Positions 48,498-58,794 of a DNA stretch of 64,000 nucleotides are shown here, piece by piece. Source of the stretch: an uncultured Psychroserpens sp. (GTDB taxonomy: Bacteria; Bacteroidota; Bacteroidia; Flavobacteriales; Flavobacteriaceae); contig NZ_CANMRL010000008.1 in the NCBI RefSeq assembly GCF_947500255.1, forward strand, positions 1 to 64,000. The letters run 5' to 3'. How positions within the stretch are numbered: position 1 is the stretch's first letter; every line of letters starts with the position of its first letter. Position numbers and translations under genes: made by a program. The notes under the pieces were generated by a model. It was not told the DNA's origin, searched no databases, and saw only the letters and a program-made list of their open reading frames with translations.

Positions 48498-48648
48498 AAT
48501 ATTTTGTTTTGTTGATTACACTACAAATGTGCGACGGTTTAGCAAGTCTAGAAATACAGTTTTTATAAAAAACTGACGATATAATCCATTCTATATTGAA
48601 TTTTAATACTATTTTTACTGAAATTAATTAATTATAACCGACGATTAA

Positions 48649-50160
48649 ATGACAGATTTAAATGCTATAGTTTCCACTTTTTCTTCGGAAGATGAGCAAC
48701 GTTTTATCAATTACTTAGAGAAGAAGAACAAACGAAATGACACGAAGAACATCCAATTGTTTAAACTTTTAGCTCAAGACGAACTTACGTCAAAAGAAAT
48801 GTGTCAAAGCATTTATACTAGTAATAGCAAAGATGCTTACCATGCCTTAAGAAAACGACTTTATCAATCTCTTATTGATTTTATTGCTAATAATAATCTA
48901 GAAGAAGAGAACTCAGTAGATATGCAAATCATTAAATATATTCTTGCTTCCCGAACATTCCTCATTCATAAAAAACCAAAAATTGCCTACCAAATATTAG
49001 ACAAAGCCGAAACATTAGCTCAAGAACATTATTTGTTTCCCATACTCAATGAAATTTACCACACTAAGATCCAATATGCTTACTTAAATCCTTTGGTCGA
49101 TATTGATGATTTGATAGTAAAGTTCAGGAACAATCAAAAACAGCATTTCATAGAAGAAGAGCTCAATTTGGTTTATGCAAAAATTAGACAAACCCTAAGT
49201 GATATGAATTACAAAGGAAAAATTCTTGATTTTGAAACCATACTTAATGACACATTAGAAGAACACAATATTGATATTTCGAAATCACTATCATTTAAAT
49301 CTTTATATCAGTTAATGACTATCGTTAGTCTTTCTGCCTTTGTAACCAATGATTATTTAAAGATAGAGCCTTTTTTAATTGACACCTATAAAAGTATTAA
49401 ACACCACAAGAGTAATAATAAGCAACTGGTGTATCATATTCAAGTGATTTATATGATCGCAAACACATTGTTTAGAAATAAAAAGTTCAAAGAATCATTG
49501 ATATACCTTGAACTAATGAAAACACTAATGCTTCAGCAGCGAAAAAAGTACTACACCACATTTAAATTAAAATACAACCTACTGATAGCCCTTAATTACA
49601 ATTATCTAGAAAGACAGGAAGAAGCCATTGCTTTACTAGAATCTGTGAAGCACACAAAACATGCTGATATTGAGTCATTATTAGACATTCATTTAGGTCT
49701 GGTCATGTTTTATATTCAAAAATCAGATTTTAAACGTGCAAAAACTATGTTTTCTAAGTTTTATCATACTGACAAATACTACATAGAAAAAGCCGGAAAA
49801 GAATGGGTCATAAAAAAGAACCTTTCAGAAATTATTCTTTACATAGAACTTGGAGATTTAGATCTTGTAGAGTCTAGATTGCTAAGTTTCAAACGGTCGT
49901 ATTTTGATTATTTACAGCAGATTAGCCAAGAAAGAGTAATTATTTTTATAAATTTAATCGAATTTTATTTTAAAAATCCTGAACAAATAAGAACCAGTGA
50001 ATTTAAAGATAAAGTTGAAAATGCATTCGTTTGGATTGATGAGCAACAAGAAGATATTTTTGTTATGAGTTTTTATGCTTGGTTAAAAAGTAAAATGGAA
50101 GCTAAACCGCTTTATGCAACAACATTAGAACTTGTAAAACGAGCACAAACTGTTAATTAG
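48649..50160 (+). CDS. TPR-like helical cytosolic protein, unknown
   Basis: A 503-residue soluble, largely helical protein without a signal peptide. Repeated helix-pair motifs resemble TPR units (for example KFKESLIYLELMKTLML and RQEEAIALLESVKHTKHADIESLLDIHLGLVMFY). The N-terminus (FSSEDEQRFINYLEKKN...TSKEMCQSIYT) is conserved in flavobacterial hypothetical proteins I recall, with no function. It is divergent from the membrane-protein run. Confidence 0.75.
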   Translation: MTDLNAIVSTFSSEDEQRFINYLEKKNKRNDTKNIQLFKLLAQDELTSKEMCQSIYTSNSKDAYHALRKRLYQSLIDFIANNNLEEENSVDMQIIKYILASRTFLIHKKPKIAYQILDKAETLAQEHYLFPILNEIYHTKIQYAYLNPLVDIDDLIVKFRNNQKQHFIEEELNLVYAKIRQTLSDMNYKGKILDFETILNDTLEEHNIDISKSLSFKSLYQLMTIVSLSAFVTNDYLKIEPFLIDTYKSIKHHKSNNKQLVYHIQVIYMIANTLFRNKKFKESLIYLELMKTLMLQQRKKYYTTFKLKYNLLIALNYNYLERQEEAIALLESVKHTKHADIESLLDIHLGLVMFYIQKSDFKRAKTMFSKFYHTDKYYIEKAGKEWVIKKNLSEIILYIELGDLDLVESRLLSFKRSYFDYLQQISQERVIIFINLIEFYFKNPEQIRTSEFKDKVENAFVWIDEQQEDIFVMSFYAWLKSKMEAKPLYATTLELVKRAQTVN

Positions 50161-50254
50161 AGGTTAAAATTTTATTATCAATTAAACCATTCTAATTGAA
50201 GATGGTCAAAGAAACATCAATTAAAAACGTATAATATTAAAACCAAAACAGATT

Positions 50255-50716
50255 ATGAAGAAATTAATTTTAATCGCATTAGCATTTGTCTCACTACAAG
50301 CTGTAGCACAAGGCAAACAGAAAAAAGAACTAAAAAGGGAGAGAGGAGCTAGAGCCGAAATGATGAAAGATATGTCTCCAGAAGAGATCGCTACAATTAC
50401 TACTAAAAAAATGACACTTGCTTTAGATTTAACCGAAAAACAACAAGCGCAAGTAAAAGAAGTGATGTTGACACAAGCCGAAACAATGAAAGCCAAAAGA
50501 AATGAACGTGAAGAAATGAAAAAAGAGAAAGGCGAAAAAAAAATATCTAAAGAAGATCGTGTTAAGATGATGAATCAAAGATTAGATGACCAAATTGCCA
50601 TGAAAAAGAAAATGAAGTCAATTTTAACTTCTGAGCAATATGAGAAATGGGAAAGTTTACAAGGAAAACACCAAAAACGTGCTAGAAAAAAAATGAAGGA
50701 CAAGCCAAGACATTAA
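50255..50716 (+). CDS. Spy/LTxxQ-like periplasmic protein
   Basis: A 153-residue exported protein with a signal peptide ending AVAQ (about residue 19). The remainder is Lys/Glu/Met-rich and helical, with two LTxxQ-type motifs: LDLTEKQQAQVKEVM and LTSEQYEKWESLQ. The Spy/CpxP family uses such cradle-shaped helices as periplasmic chaperones. This variant is strongly basic at the end. It is 95 bp after the TPR-like gene, with a terminator behind it. Confidence 0.85.
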   Translation: MKKLILIALAFVSLQAVAQGKQKKELKRERGARAEMMKDMSPEEIATITTKKMTLALDLTEKQQAQVKEVMLTQAETMKAKRNEREEMKKEKGEKKISKEDRVKMMNQRLDDQIAMKKKMKSILTSEQYEKWESLQGKHQKRARKKMKDKPRH

Positions 50717-50740
50717 TTCATTTCACAGATATTTATGAGC

Positions 50741-50774
50741 AAAGCATCGATTTTAACAGTCGATGCTTTTTTTT
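50741..50774 (+). terminator. Intrinsic terminator
   Basis: AAAGCATCGA and TCGATGCTTT form a 10-bp stem followed by T-run, after the Spy-like gene. Confidence 0.88.
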
Positions 50775-50827
50775 ATCATAAAATTCATTAATTTTAAGCC
50801 TGTTGAACTATTTATGATACAAAGACA

Positions 50828-51157
50828 ATGAAAAAATTAATTACACTTTGCATATTTGCCATGGCACTTTTATTTAGTACTCAAGATGTCACAGCCCAAA
50901 ATACTTTAGAAATTAATGAAGTAGCAAACACAAAAACTAAAGAGCTTAGAAAGAAAATCAAGTTTGAGCAAAACAAAATGGATGATGTATATAAGGCTTA
51001 TCAAGCCTATGGCATTGCTTATAAAAAGATAAGTGGTAATTTAGAAGGGAATAAAGATCGTCTCGAAAAAATAGAAAAAGTGTTAGATGAAAAACTAAAA
51101 ACGATATTAACTCCAGAACAATATCACAACTATTTAGAACTCATACGAGGACTCTAA
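50828..51157 (+). CDS. Small exported LTxxQ-like protein
   Basis: A 109-residue protein with a signal peptide ending VTAQ. The mature part is helical; its end (KLKTILTPEQYHNYLELIRGL) matches the LTxxQ segment of the preceding gene (SILTSEQYEKWESL) and of the partial gene at the right edge. Probably a degenerate relative of the same family. Convergent with hemL across a shared terminator. Confidence 0.75.
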   Translation: MKKLITLCIFAMALLFSTQDVTAQNTLEINEVANTKTKELRKKIKFEQNKMDDVYKAYQAYGIAYKKISGNLEGNKDRLEKIEKVLDEKLKTILTPEQYHNYLELIRGL

Positions 51158-51174
51158 CTTAGTTTAAGACAAAT

Positions 51175-51204
51175 AAAAAAGCGACTTCTTCAAGTCGCTT
51201 TTTT
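51175..51204. terminator. Bidirectional intrinsic terminator
   Basis: AAAAAAGCGACTT-CTTC-AAGTCGCTTTTTT, a perfect stem between the convergent LTxxQ-like gene and hemL. Confidence 0.92.
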
Positions 51205-51208
51205 ATTT

Positions 51209-52495
51209 CTATAATGTTTGGGCTACTTTTTCCACTGCCCTTATTGTTTCATCTAAATCCTCATAACTTAAAGCATCTGTAATAAACCAAGTTTCAAATG
51301 CACTAGGCGCTATATAAATTCCTTCATTTAACATACCATGAAAAAAGGCTTTAAAAGTCTCATTATTTCCTTTTGCAGCCGAATCAAAATCAACAACCTC
51401 ATCTTCTGCAAAATGAATAGAAATCATTGAACCTTTTCTGTTAATTGTATGAACAACTTGATGCTTATTAAGAGCATTGGCACACCCTTCGTGTAAATAC
51501 TTGGTTTTATCAGCCAATCTTTTAAACAAATCTTGATCACTATTAATTGAAGTGAGCATAGCTAATCCAGCAGCCATAGCCAGAGGGTTTCCACTAAGCG
51601 TTCCCGCTTGATACACACTTCCTAAAGGTGCCAAATGGCTCATAATCTCATTACGTGCAGCAAAGGCGCCAACAGGCAAACCACCTCCAACAACTTTACC
51701 AAAGCAAACAATATCGGCATCTACATTGTAGAGTTCTTGAACGCCTCCTTTAGCAAGTCTGAAACCTGTCATTACCTCATCAAAGATGAGCAAAATATCG
51801 TTTTGATCACAAATAGTTCTTAATGCTTTTAAAAAATTATTTTTAGGAGGAATACATCCCATATTACCAGCTACAGGTTCTATGATAATACAAGCAATTT
51901 CTCCTTTATTTGCATCAACTAATGCGTTAACATTATCAATGTCATTATAAGTCGCTAATAACGTATCTTTTGCTGTGCCTTGTGTTACACCTGGACTATT
52001 AGGACTTCCAAAAGTTACGGCTCCACTTCCAGCTTGAATTAAAAACGCATCGCTATGTCCATGATAACAACCGGCAAATTTTATAATTTTCTCTTTTCCT
52101 GTGTATCCTCTTGCTAATCGCACGGCACTCATACAAGCTTCTGTTCCAGAATTTACAAAACGAATCTTGTCAATGTTTGGAACCATTGACACAGCTAACT
52201 CTGCAATTTTCGTTTCAATTTCAGTAGGCATTCCAAAAGAAGTACCTCGCTTTGCTTTAGCAATAACAGCATCTACAACAGGTTGGTAAGCATGACCCAA
52301 TAACATTGGACCCCAAGAATTAATGTAGTCAATATAGCGATTATCATCCTCATCATAGACATATGCCCCTTTTGCTGATTTTGCAAAAATTGGTGTTCCT
52401 CCAACAGCTTTAAAAGCTCTTACTGGCGAATTGACACCGCCAGGAATCACCTGTTCTGCATCTTTAAATAACGCACTACTACGTTGATATAACAT
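51209..52495 (-). CDS. hemL: Glutamate-1-semialdehyde 2,1-aminomutase
   Basis: A 428-residue PLP enzyme that makes 5-aminolevulinate for haem synthesis (C5 pathway). Motifs are [50 protein letters not shown] and the PLP Lys267 in [14 protein letters not shown]. The Met start is 1 bp after the stop of the glucosaminidase gene, so the two are translationally coupled. Third gene of a three-gene operon (desulfhydrase, glucosaminidase, hemL). Confidence 0.98.
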   Translation of the reverse strand: MLYQRSSALFKDAEQVIPGGVNSPVRAFKAVGGTPIFAKSAKGAYVYDEDDNRYIDYINSWGPMLLGHAYQPVVDAVIAKAKRGTSFGMPTEIETKIAELAVSMVPNIDKIRFVNSGTEACMSAVRLARGYTGKEKIIKFAGCYHGHSDAFLIQAGSGAVTFGSPNSPGVTQGTAKDTLLATYNDIDNVNALVDANKGEIACIIIEPVAGNMGCIPPKNNFLKALRTICDQNDILLIFDEVMTGFRLAKGGVQELYNVDADIVCFGKVVGGGLPVGAFAARNEIMSHLAPLGSVYQAGTLSGNPLAMAAGLAMLTSINSDQDLFKRLADKTKYLHEGCANALNKHQVVHTINRKGSMISIHFAEDEVVDFDSAAKGNNETFKAFFHGMLNEGIYIAPSAFETWFITDALSYEDLDETIRAVEKVAQTL

Positions 52496-52496
52496 A

Positions 52497-53318
52497 TTAT
52501 TTTGATTTTATAATAAGAATTTGACCTAGAGAAAGGTCATTGTTTGTCAAACTATTAAGACGCTTAATTTCTTCAACAGAAGTATTATATCGTTTCGATA
52601 ATGAATATAAAGTATCGCCTTTTACCACTTTATGACTTACAGACAAATCTGATTTGGGTGTGTCATTTGGAACTGCAACATTATTTAAAACCATGTCATC
52701 ATATTTATCTAATTGATAGCGCTCAATTAAGCTAATCAATTTCTGAGGATATCGTCTATCTGTTGCATATCCAGCAGCTCTCAGTCCTTTTGCCCATCCT
52801 TTATAATCGGTTGATCTTAGCTTAAACAATTTAGAATAACGACCTCTAGTTGTTAAAAATGCTGAATGGTCTTCAAAAGAAGAGAATGCATGTTCATACT
52901 TTCTAAAGCATTCTTGAGATTTATCATCATCATGATAGATCTTTTTACCTTTCCAACCATGACATTTAATTCCGAAATGGTTATTAGCTTCTACCGACAA
53001 TCTCCCTTTACCAGAACCAGATTCTAGTATACCTTGCGCTAATGTGATACTTGCAGGGATTTTAGACTTTCGCATTTCATCCATGGCAATCGCATTATAT
53101 TTCAAAATATATACCTCGGTAGCACTCAATTTTGAATTTTCTGGTATTTCTACAGCTTTTGGCAATTCTTTTACTTCTGGTGTTGTCTTTGGCACAACAA
53201 CAACCTGCTCAGTTTTTTGTTTTGACTTGCTTTTTTTTGTGACAATTCTCTTTTTAGAACCACAACTAAAAGCAAATACACTTAAAACTAAAACGAAACC
53301 TATTTTTTTCATAGACAT
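52497..53318 (-). CDS. Glucosaminidase-domain lipoprotein with LysM
   Basis: A 273-residue lipoprotein (lipobox VFAFSC) with a basic linker. A glycoside hydrolase 73-type glucosaminidase domain (about residues 85-215) has [20 protein letters not shown] with the likely catalytic Glu, [13 protein letters not shown] and [17 protein letters not shown]-terminal LysM domain ([17 protein letters not shown]) should bind peptidoglycan. Likely a cell-wall hydrolase of the periplasm. The start overlaps the previous stop by 1 bp (TAATG). Confidence 0.92.
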   Translation of the reverse strand: MSMKKIGFVLVLSVFAFSCGSKKRIVTKKSKSKQKTEQVVVVPKTTPEVKELPKAVEIPENSKLSATEVYILKYNAIAMDEMRKSKIPASITLAQGILESGSGKGRLSVEANNHFGIKCHGWKGKKIYHDDDKSQECFRKYEHAFSSFEDHSAFLTTRGRYSKLFKLRSTDYKGWAKGLRAAGYATDRRYPQKLISLIERYQLDKYDDMVLNNVAVPNDTPKSDLSVSHKVVKGDTLYSLSKRYNTSVEEIKRLNSLTNNDLSLGQILIIKSK

Positions 53319-54208
53319 TAAACGATTAAAGGCTTTTTTTGTTGTTGTAATTTAGTATTCATTCCTTCAATTCCTTGCAAACCACCAGTATGTATGGCTA
53401 GTATTTTTGAATGCTTCGGAAAATAGCCTTTTTTAATTAAATCGTAAATACCAAACATCATTTTCCCTGTATAAATTGGGTCTAATGGAATGCTATAAGA
53501 ATGTTTAAATTCGTTAATAAATGTTATTAACTCTTCAGTTACTTTAGCATATCCACCAAAATGATAATTGGTAATTAACTCCCAATTTTCATGTAATGCA
53601 AATTTAGTAATTTCTTCTTGTAAAAAGTCACCTTTTAATGCAGGAAAACCAAGAATTTTTTGATGTGGTAATGCTGAATTTATTAATCCGGAAATAGTTC
53701 CTCCAGTACCTACAGAGCAACAGACAAAATCATAACATTCGTCTGATTCAGTCAATATCTCTTCACAACCTTTTATAGCCAATGCATTTGTACCTCCCTC
53801 AGGAATCAAGTAAAAATCACCAAATTCATTTTTTAATGTAGCTATAAAATTTTTATCTGCTTTACTCCTAAAATCTTCTCTTGTCACAAACTTTAATATC
53901 ATTCCGCAGTCTCTAGCAAAAGTTAACGTTGGGTTTGTATCAACTTTATGTATCAACTCTTCGCCTCTAATAACTCCAATAGTATTAAAACCAAATTCTT
54001 TTCCCGCCGAAGCTACAGCAGCGATATGGTTTGAAAATGCACCTCCAAAAGTTAATAGCACTTTTTTTTTCAATCGCTTTGCTTCAAGAAGATTGTATTT
54101 TAATTTTCGATATTTATTGCCAGAAATATAAGGATGAATCAAATATTCAGGTTTTATACACACCTGATTATCAATACTTAAATTCCTTTTGTCTTCAAAT
54201 TTTAACAT
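53318..54208 (-). CDS. PLP-dependent D-cysteine desulfhydrase / ACC deaminase-like
   Basis: A 296-residue fold-type II PLP enzyme. The PLP Lys is in SGNKYRKLKYNLLEAK, followed by LLTFGGAFSNHIAAVASAGKEFG, the phosphate-binding SVGTGGTISGLI and IHTGGLQGI near the end. The family includes 1-aminocyclopropane-1-carboxylate deaminase and D-cysteine desulfhydrase; substrate is not resolved. It heads the operon with the glucosaminidase and hemL. A -7-like TATATTCG lies 6 nt before its ATG. Confidence 0.88.
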   Translation of the reverse strand: MLKFEDKRNLSIDNQVCIKPEYLIHPYISGNKYRKLKYNLLEAKRLKKKVLLTFGGAFSNHIAAVASAGKEFGFNTIGVIRGEELIHKVDTNPTLTFARDCGMILKFVTREDFRSKADKNFIATLKNEFGDFYLIPEGGTNALAIKGCEEILTESDECYDFVCCSVGTGGTISGLINSALPHQKILGFPALKGDFLQEEITKFALHENWELITNYHFGGYAKVTEELITFINEFKHSYSIPLDPIYTGKMMFGIYDLIKKGYFPKHSKILAIHTGGLQGIEGMNTKLQQQKKPLIV

Positions 54209-54214
54209 TTAGTC

Positions 54215-54222
54215 GAATATAA
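54215..54222 (-). promoter_or_regulatory. Variant -7 box (TATATTCG) of the desulfhydrase-hemL operon
   Basis: One mismatch from TAnnTTTG on the minus strand, with TTTG 18 nt upstream (54241-54244). The ATG is 6 nt downstream, implying a very short leader. The 199 bp between the divergent genes hold nothing else I recognise. Confidence 0.5.
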
Positions 54223-54407
54223 TAACTGTATTTATACAAACAAAGTTTAAAAAACTATATTTATATTAGAATACCTAGGCTTAATTAAAATATAAATCAA
54301 AGAATTAAGCAGTATTGCTAAACATATCCCCATATTCATCAGTTCATACCCTAACAGAAAATCATGAATTTCATGAGTTTATTTGTTGTGTATAAAATTG
54401 AATATGT

Positions 54408-57400
54408 ATGATTAGAAAATTACTCTTAGCCTCAGTATTTACTATATTTTTGAACTCAGGATTGAATGCACAGGTCACAATCTTCTCAGAAGATTTTGAG
54501 ACAGCAACTGGATCAGAAAATGAAGCCAGTCCGTATTTGGGATGGCAAAATGGTTTTTTTCCAACTACCCCTCCAACCAATAACAATTTCTTTTGGGTAT
54601 TTGACAACACCAGATGCCCTGTAATTTCTGGAAATTATTCTATGGCGGTTAGTACAAATAATCCTGTAACTACAGCTCCTTTTCCAGAATATAGAACTAA
54701 CAGAAATGCAGCTACTTTTGTATACAATACAACTGCCATTGATGCCACAAATTACACTAATTTAACATTAGATTTTAATTGGATTTGCGAGGGAGAAGCA
54801 GGTTTTGATTTTGGAACTGTTTTATACTCACTTGACGCTAACACATGGTCTGTGCTACCTGGTACTTATCAAGGTCAAAGTACTGTTCAAAATGTTACTA
54901 ATTTAGACTTATCTGTAGTTGATGGTCAAATATTCTATCTAGCTTTTGGTTGGGACAATGATGGTTCATTTGGAACATTCCCAGGTTTTATAATAGATGA
55001 CATAGATGTTAGAGGTAATATTATCCCAGCTTGTACGACCCCTAACCAGCCAACAGCACTAGTTTTAAATCCAACCGGAGACACTATTAATGGCTCATTT
55101 ACTGCAGCAGTGCCAACTCCTGATAATTATCTCGTGGTTCAAAGTGCATCAGCTGTTCCTCCAACTCCAGTTAATGGAACATCTTACAATATAGGAGACA
55201 ATATAGGTGCAGGCTACACAGTTGTAGATATTGATACAAATACTAACTTCACTGCAACCGGTTTAAACCCTTCTACCACATATTATATTTATGTGTTCTC
55301 ATATGATGATAATTGTCTTGGAGGGCCACAATACAATAATACCAACCCTTTAAATGGAAACACAACAACAACTACATCTAGTTATTGTACCCCTAGTACA
55401 ACAGGTAGTATTATTGTTAAATACATCAATGACGTTGAGTTTATAGGCACTTTAAATGATGTAGCTAATTATGGTAATGGAACCTCAAGTACCTCTAATG
55501 GCTATTCAGATTATACTGGATTAACAAATAGCATTCAAGCTCAAGGTGAAGGTGTTAATATTTTTGTTGGTTCGAATACCGGACGAGGACGATATAAAGC
55601 ATGGGTAGATTGGAATAAAGATGGCGTATTTAATAATGATGCTTCCGAAATAGTTTATGATTCAGGAGGTGTATTAACTACAACCACTACTTTTGGCTTT
55701 GTAATTCCCGCGGGACAAGCTATTGGAGATTACAGAATTCGTTTACGATTCAACAATGCTTTTAATGATCGCTTTGGAACAGAATTAGGCTCTTATAACT
55801 ATACGGCTTGTGAACCTTTTATTAATCATGATTTCCCTGGTCAAAACAATGACTATACAGATTACGGAGAAGCTGAAGATTATCTTTTTACTGTTGTTGA
55901 AAATTGCTCTGCTCAAATTACGAGTATAACAAATGGTTCTACATGTGGACCAGGTTCTGTCGATTTGACCGTTACTGGAACATCTGGTGTGACATCATAT
56001 AATTGGTATGATGCAGAAACCGGTGGTAATCTTGTAGCTACAACCAATTCAGGTACTTGGTCTCCAAATATATCTTCGACTTCTACCTTTTGGGTTACTG
56101 CTTCAAATGGTTCTTGTGAATCATTGAAACGCTTAGAAATTATCGGGACACTAAACCCTATTACTGAGCTTACTATTTCTCCAGCAGTTCCAATTATTTG
56201 TGGCGAAAATGATGTTATACAAATTTCAGCAACTGGTGATACCGAACTTGCTTACCTGATTGATGAAGATTTTGAAGGCGGTGGACTCGGAGTTTTTACA
56301 AACATAAATTATATTGATAACGGAGTGGCAGCAAACGCTTTAAGTGCTTGGCAAAACCAAACCAGTACGTTCGTACCTAGTCAATTAGTTTGGTATCCAG
56401 CCATATCTTCTGGATTTGGGACAAATCAGTTTGCAATGTCAACTTCAGATGTAAATCCTGCCACAGGTTTTGTCTATGAATCATTAGAATCACCAACTGT
56501 AGATTCATCAACTTTTACAGATTTAACTCTGAATTTTGACATGTACTTTTCGAAGTATTTAACTGGCTTAGATCCAGACTTGATTGAGGTCTACGCATCT
56601 ACTGATGGTGGAGGCACTTGGACACTTATTCAAGATTATACAGATGATGTAGGTTATGGAACTAGCTTTGTAAATATCAACTTAGATTTATCAGCTTATA
56701 TAAATGAACCAAATTTAAAAATTTCAATAGATTATATTGCTCAATGGAGTGATGGTGTAGCCGTAGATAATATTCAATTATTTGGTTCAAGACCTCTTAA
56801 CCCATCATTTACTTGGACTGGCACAGTCGATGCCTATACAGATGCAGCGGCTACGATACCATACACCCCAGGAGCAACTACCGCGTCTGTATATATAAAA
56901 CCTACAATAGTTCAATTACAACAATCGACCTTTTCATTTACTGCCAATGCAACACTTTCTAATGGCTGTACTATTAGTAAAGACATTTCAATTATTAATA
57001 ATACCAAAATTTGGAATGGCACCCAAGGCACATCAACTTGGAACGATGCAAACAATTGGTATCCTACTGGAGTTCCAACAAGTGATAACTGTGTCATCGT
57101 TGGTGATGTTGGCACACTTCCAGACCCAAGTATATTAGGCCCACCTGTACCGCCTACACCGGCATATGCTAGAAATTTAACTGTTAAAAGTAATGGTAAT
57201 TTGGAATTAGAACCATCAACATCTTTAACCGTGACTGATTGGATTGATGTCGATGCAAATGGTATTCTAATGGTTAGAAATAGCGCTAACCTAGTTCAGG
57301 TTACCAATGTAGCTACTAACAATAACACAGGAAATATAACGATGCAAAGAGAAGTGACTGGATTAAACCCTTCAGATTACGTCTATTGGTCTTCATCAGT

Positions 57401-58793
57401 AGAAAATTTTGCTGTCGCTGGTGTTTCTCCAGGTACAAATGCTGGATTTAATTTAATATGGGTTCCAACGGTTGGAGGAAATGGCGCAGGAAACTATGGA
57501 GAATGGCAAGCCACAACAGAAAACATGGTTGTTGGAAAAGGATATGCCATTAGAGGGCTTTCTGGAACTTCTGTAGTGAATACTGCAGAATTTATTGGTC
57601 GACCAAGTAACGGTATTATAAATAGACAAATTTCTAGAGGAACTTACAATGGAGTTAATTACCCTGGAGCTGGATCAACAGTAGCAACCGCAATTGATGA
57701 TAATTGGAACTTAGTTGGTAATCCATTCCCATCGGCAATTTTTGCAGACACATTCATTGCAACAAATGCAGCCATCATAACAGATGATGCAAATCCTGCA
57801 ATAGCTGGCACAGTGTATCTTTGGTCACACCAATCTGCACCTAGCAATGCTGTGACCGATCCGTTTTATGGTGATTATGTGTATAACTATAATCCAAATG
57901 ATTATATAGCTTATAATTTAACAGGATCTACACCAGCAGGTTTTAATGGATTTATTGGAGCAGGTCAAGCATTTTTTGTTCTAATGGACCATGCTGCTAC
58001 TACACCTTCAAATCTCATATTCGACAATACTATGAGAAATGGCGTGTATAATAATAGTCAATTTTATAGAACTACTAATCCGTCTGAAAACGATGATGAA
58101 ACTGTAATTGAAAAACATAGGATTTGGTTGGACCTAATTGATAATAATGATAATGCTAATTCTATTTTAATTGGATATATTTCAGGAGCCACAAATGATA
58201 AAGACAGATTATTTGATGGCGATCAATTAGCTGGAAGTAATACACTCTTTTACTCATTAATTAACAACGAAAAAATGGCAATTCAAGGTCGATCAATTCC
58301 TTTTGATGACATAGACACAGTGCCTCTTGGATATCAGATTCCTCAGAATGGGACCTATTCAATTGCTATCAATAACATAGATGGTTTATTTGATACAACG
58401 AATCAAAACATATTTTTAGAGGACTCTTATACCAATACTATTCATGATTTACGCTTGAGTCCATATAGTTTTACTTCAGATTCTGGAACCTTTAATGATC
58501 GATTTATTCTAAGATACACTAATGAAACACTATCTGTTGATGAGTCTAATTCATTAGATGGACTCACAATTATAGCTCCTAATGGAAAATACGTGAAAAT
58601 AAATTCTTCCATCTGTCCTATCAAAACTGTGGTAATATATGATCTATTAGGAAAAATGGTTATTGACGAACAAAATATTAATAGTACAGAGCTTACAATC
58701 CAAACCAAGCAGCTAGCAAATGCTACCTATATTGTAAAAGTGATGCTTTTAGACGAAAGAGAAATCACACAAAAAGTCATCCTAAAACAATAG
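54408..58793 (+). CDS. Large T9SS-secreted multidomain surface protein
   Basis: A 1461-residue exported protein (signal peptide ending LNAQ). A MAM/CBM-like N-terminal domain (FSEDFETATGSENEASPYLGWQNG) is followed by an FN3-like segment, then a GEVED domain (about residues 395-500; RYKAWVDWNKDGVFNNDASE, DYTDYGEAEDYLF). An Ig-like domain (SYNWYDAETGGNLV) and a second MAM-like region come next, then a NWYPTGVPTSDN sheet domain. A C-terminal type A sorting domain ends it (IYDLLGKMVIDEQ...TYIVKVMLLDEREITQKVILK). Likely secreted to the surface by type IX secretion. Single gene, with a terminator inside the convergent gene. Confidence 0.93.
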   Translation: MIRKLLLASVFTIFLNSGLNAQVTIFSEDFETATGSENEASPYLGWQNGFFPTTPPTNNNFFWVFDNTRCPVISGNYSMAVSTNNPVTTAPFPEYRTNRNAATFVYNTTAIDATNYTNLTLDFNWICEGEAGFDFGTVLYSLDANTWSVLPGTYQGQSTVQNVTNLDLSVVDGQIFYLAFGWDNDGSFGTFPGFIIDDIDVRGNIIPACTTPNQPTALVLNPTGDTINGSFTAAVPTPDNYLVVQSASAVPPTPVNGTSYNIGDNIGAGYTVVDIDTNTNFTATGLNPSTTYYIYVFSYDDNCLGGPQYNNTNPLNGNTTTTTSSYCTPSTTGSIIVKYINDVEFIGTLNDVANYGNGTSSTSNGYSDYTGLTNSIQAQGEGVNIFVGSNTGRGRYKAWVDWNKDGVFNNDASEIVYDSGGVLTTTTTFGFVIPAGQAIGDYRIRLRFNNAFNDRFGTELGSYNYTACEPFINHDFPGQNNDYTDYGEAEDYLFTVVENCSAQITSITNGSTCGPGSVDLTVTGTSGVTSYNWYDAETGGNLVATTNSGTWSPNISSTSTFWVTASNGSCESLKRLEIIGTLNPITELTISPAVPIICGENDVIQISATGDTELAYLIDEDFEGGGLGVFTNINYIDNGVAANALSAWQNQTSTFVPSQLVWYPAISSGFGTNQFAMSTSDVNPATGFVYESLESPTVDSSTFTDLTLNFDMYFSKYLTGLDPDLIEVYASTDGGGTWTLIQDYTDDVGYGTSFVNINLDLSAYINEPNLKISIDYIAQWSDGVAVDNIQLFGSRPLNPSFTWTGTVDAYTDAAATIPYTPGATTASVYIKPTIVQLQQSTFSFTANATLSNGCTISKDISIINNTKIWNGTQGTSTWNDANNWYPTGVPTSDNCVIVGDVGTLPDPSILGPPVPPTPAYARNLTVKSNGNLELEPSTSLTVTDWIDVDANGILMVRNSANLVQVTNVATNNNTGNITMQREVTGLNPSDYVYWSSSVENFAVAGVSPGTNAGFNLIWVPTVGGNGAGNYGEWQATTENMVVGKGYAIRGLSGTSVVNTAEFIGRPSNGIINRQISRGTYNGVNYPGAGSTVATAIDDNWNLVGNPFPSAIFADTFIATNAAIITDDANPAIAGTVYLWSHQSAPSNAVTDPFYGDYVYNYNPNDYIAYNLTGSTPAGFNGFIGAGQAFFVLMDHAATTPSNLIFDNTMRNGVYNNSQFYRTTNPSENDDETVIEKHRIWLDLIDNNDNANSILIGYISGATNDKDRLFDGDQLAGSNTLFYSLINNEKMAIQGRSIPFDDIDTVPLGYQIPQNGTYSIAINNIDGLFDTTNQNIFLEDSYTNTIHDLRLSPYSFTSDSGTFNDRFILRYTNETLSVDESNSLDGLTIIAPNGKYVKINSSICPIKTVVIYDLLGKMVIDEQNINSTELTIQTKQLANATYIVKVMLLDEREITQKVILKQ

Positions 58794-58794
58794 T

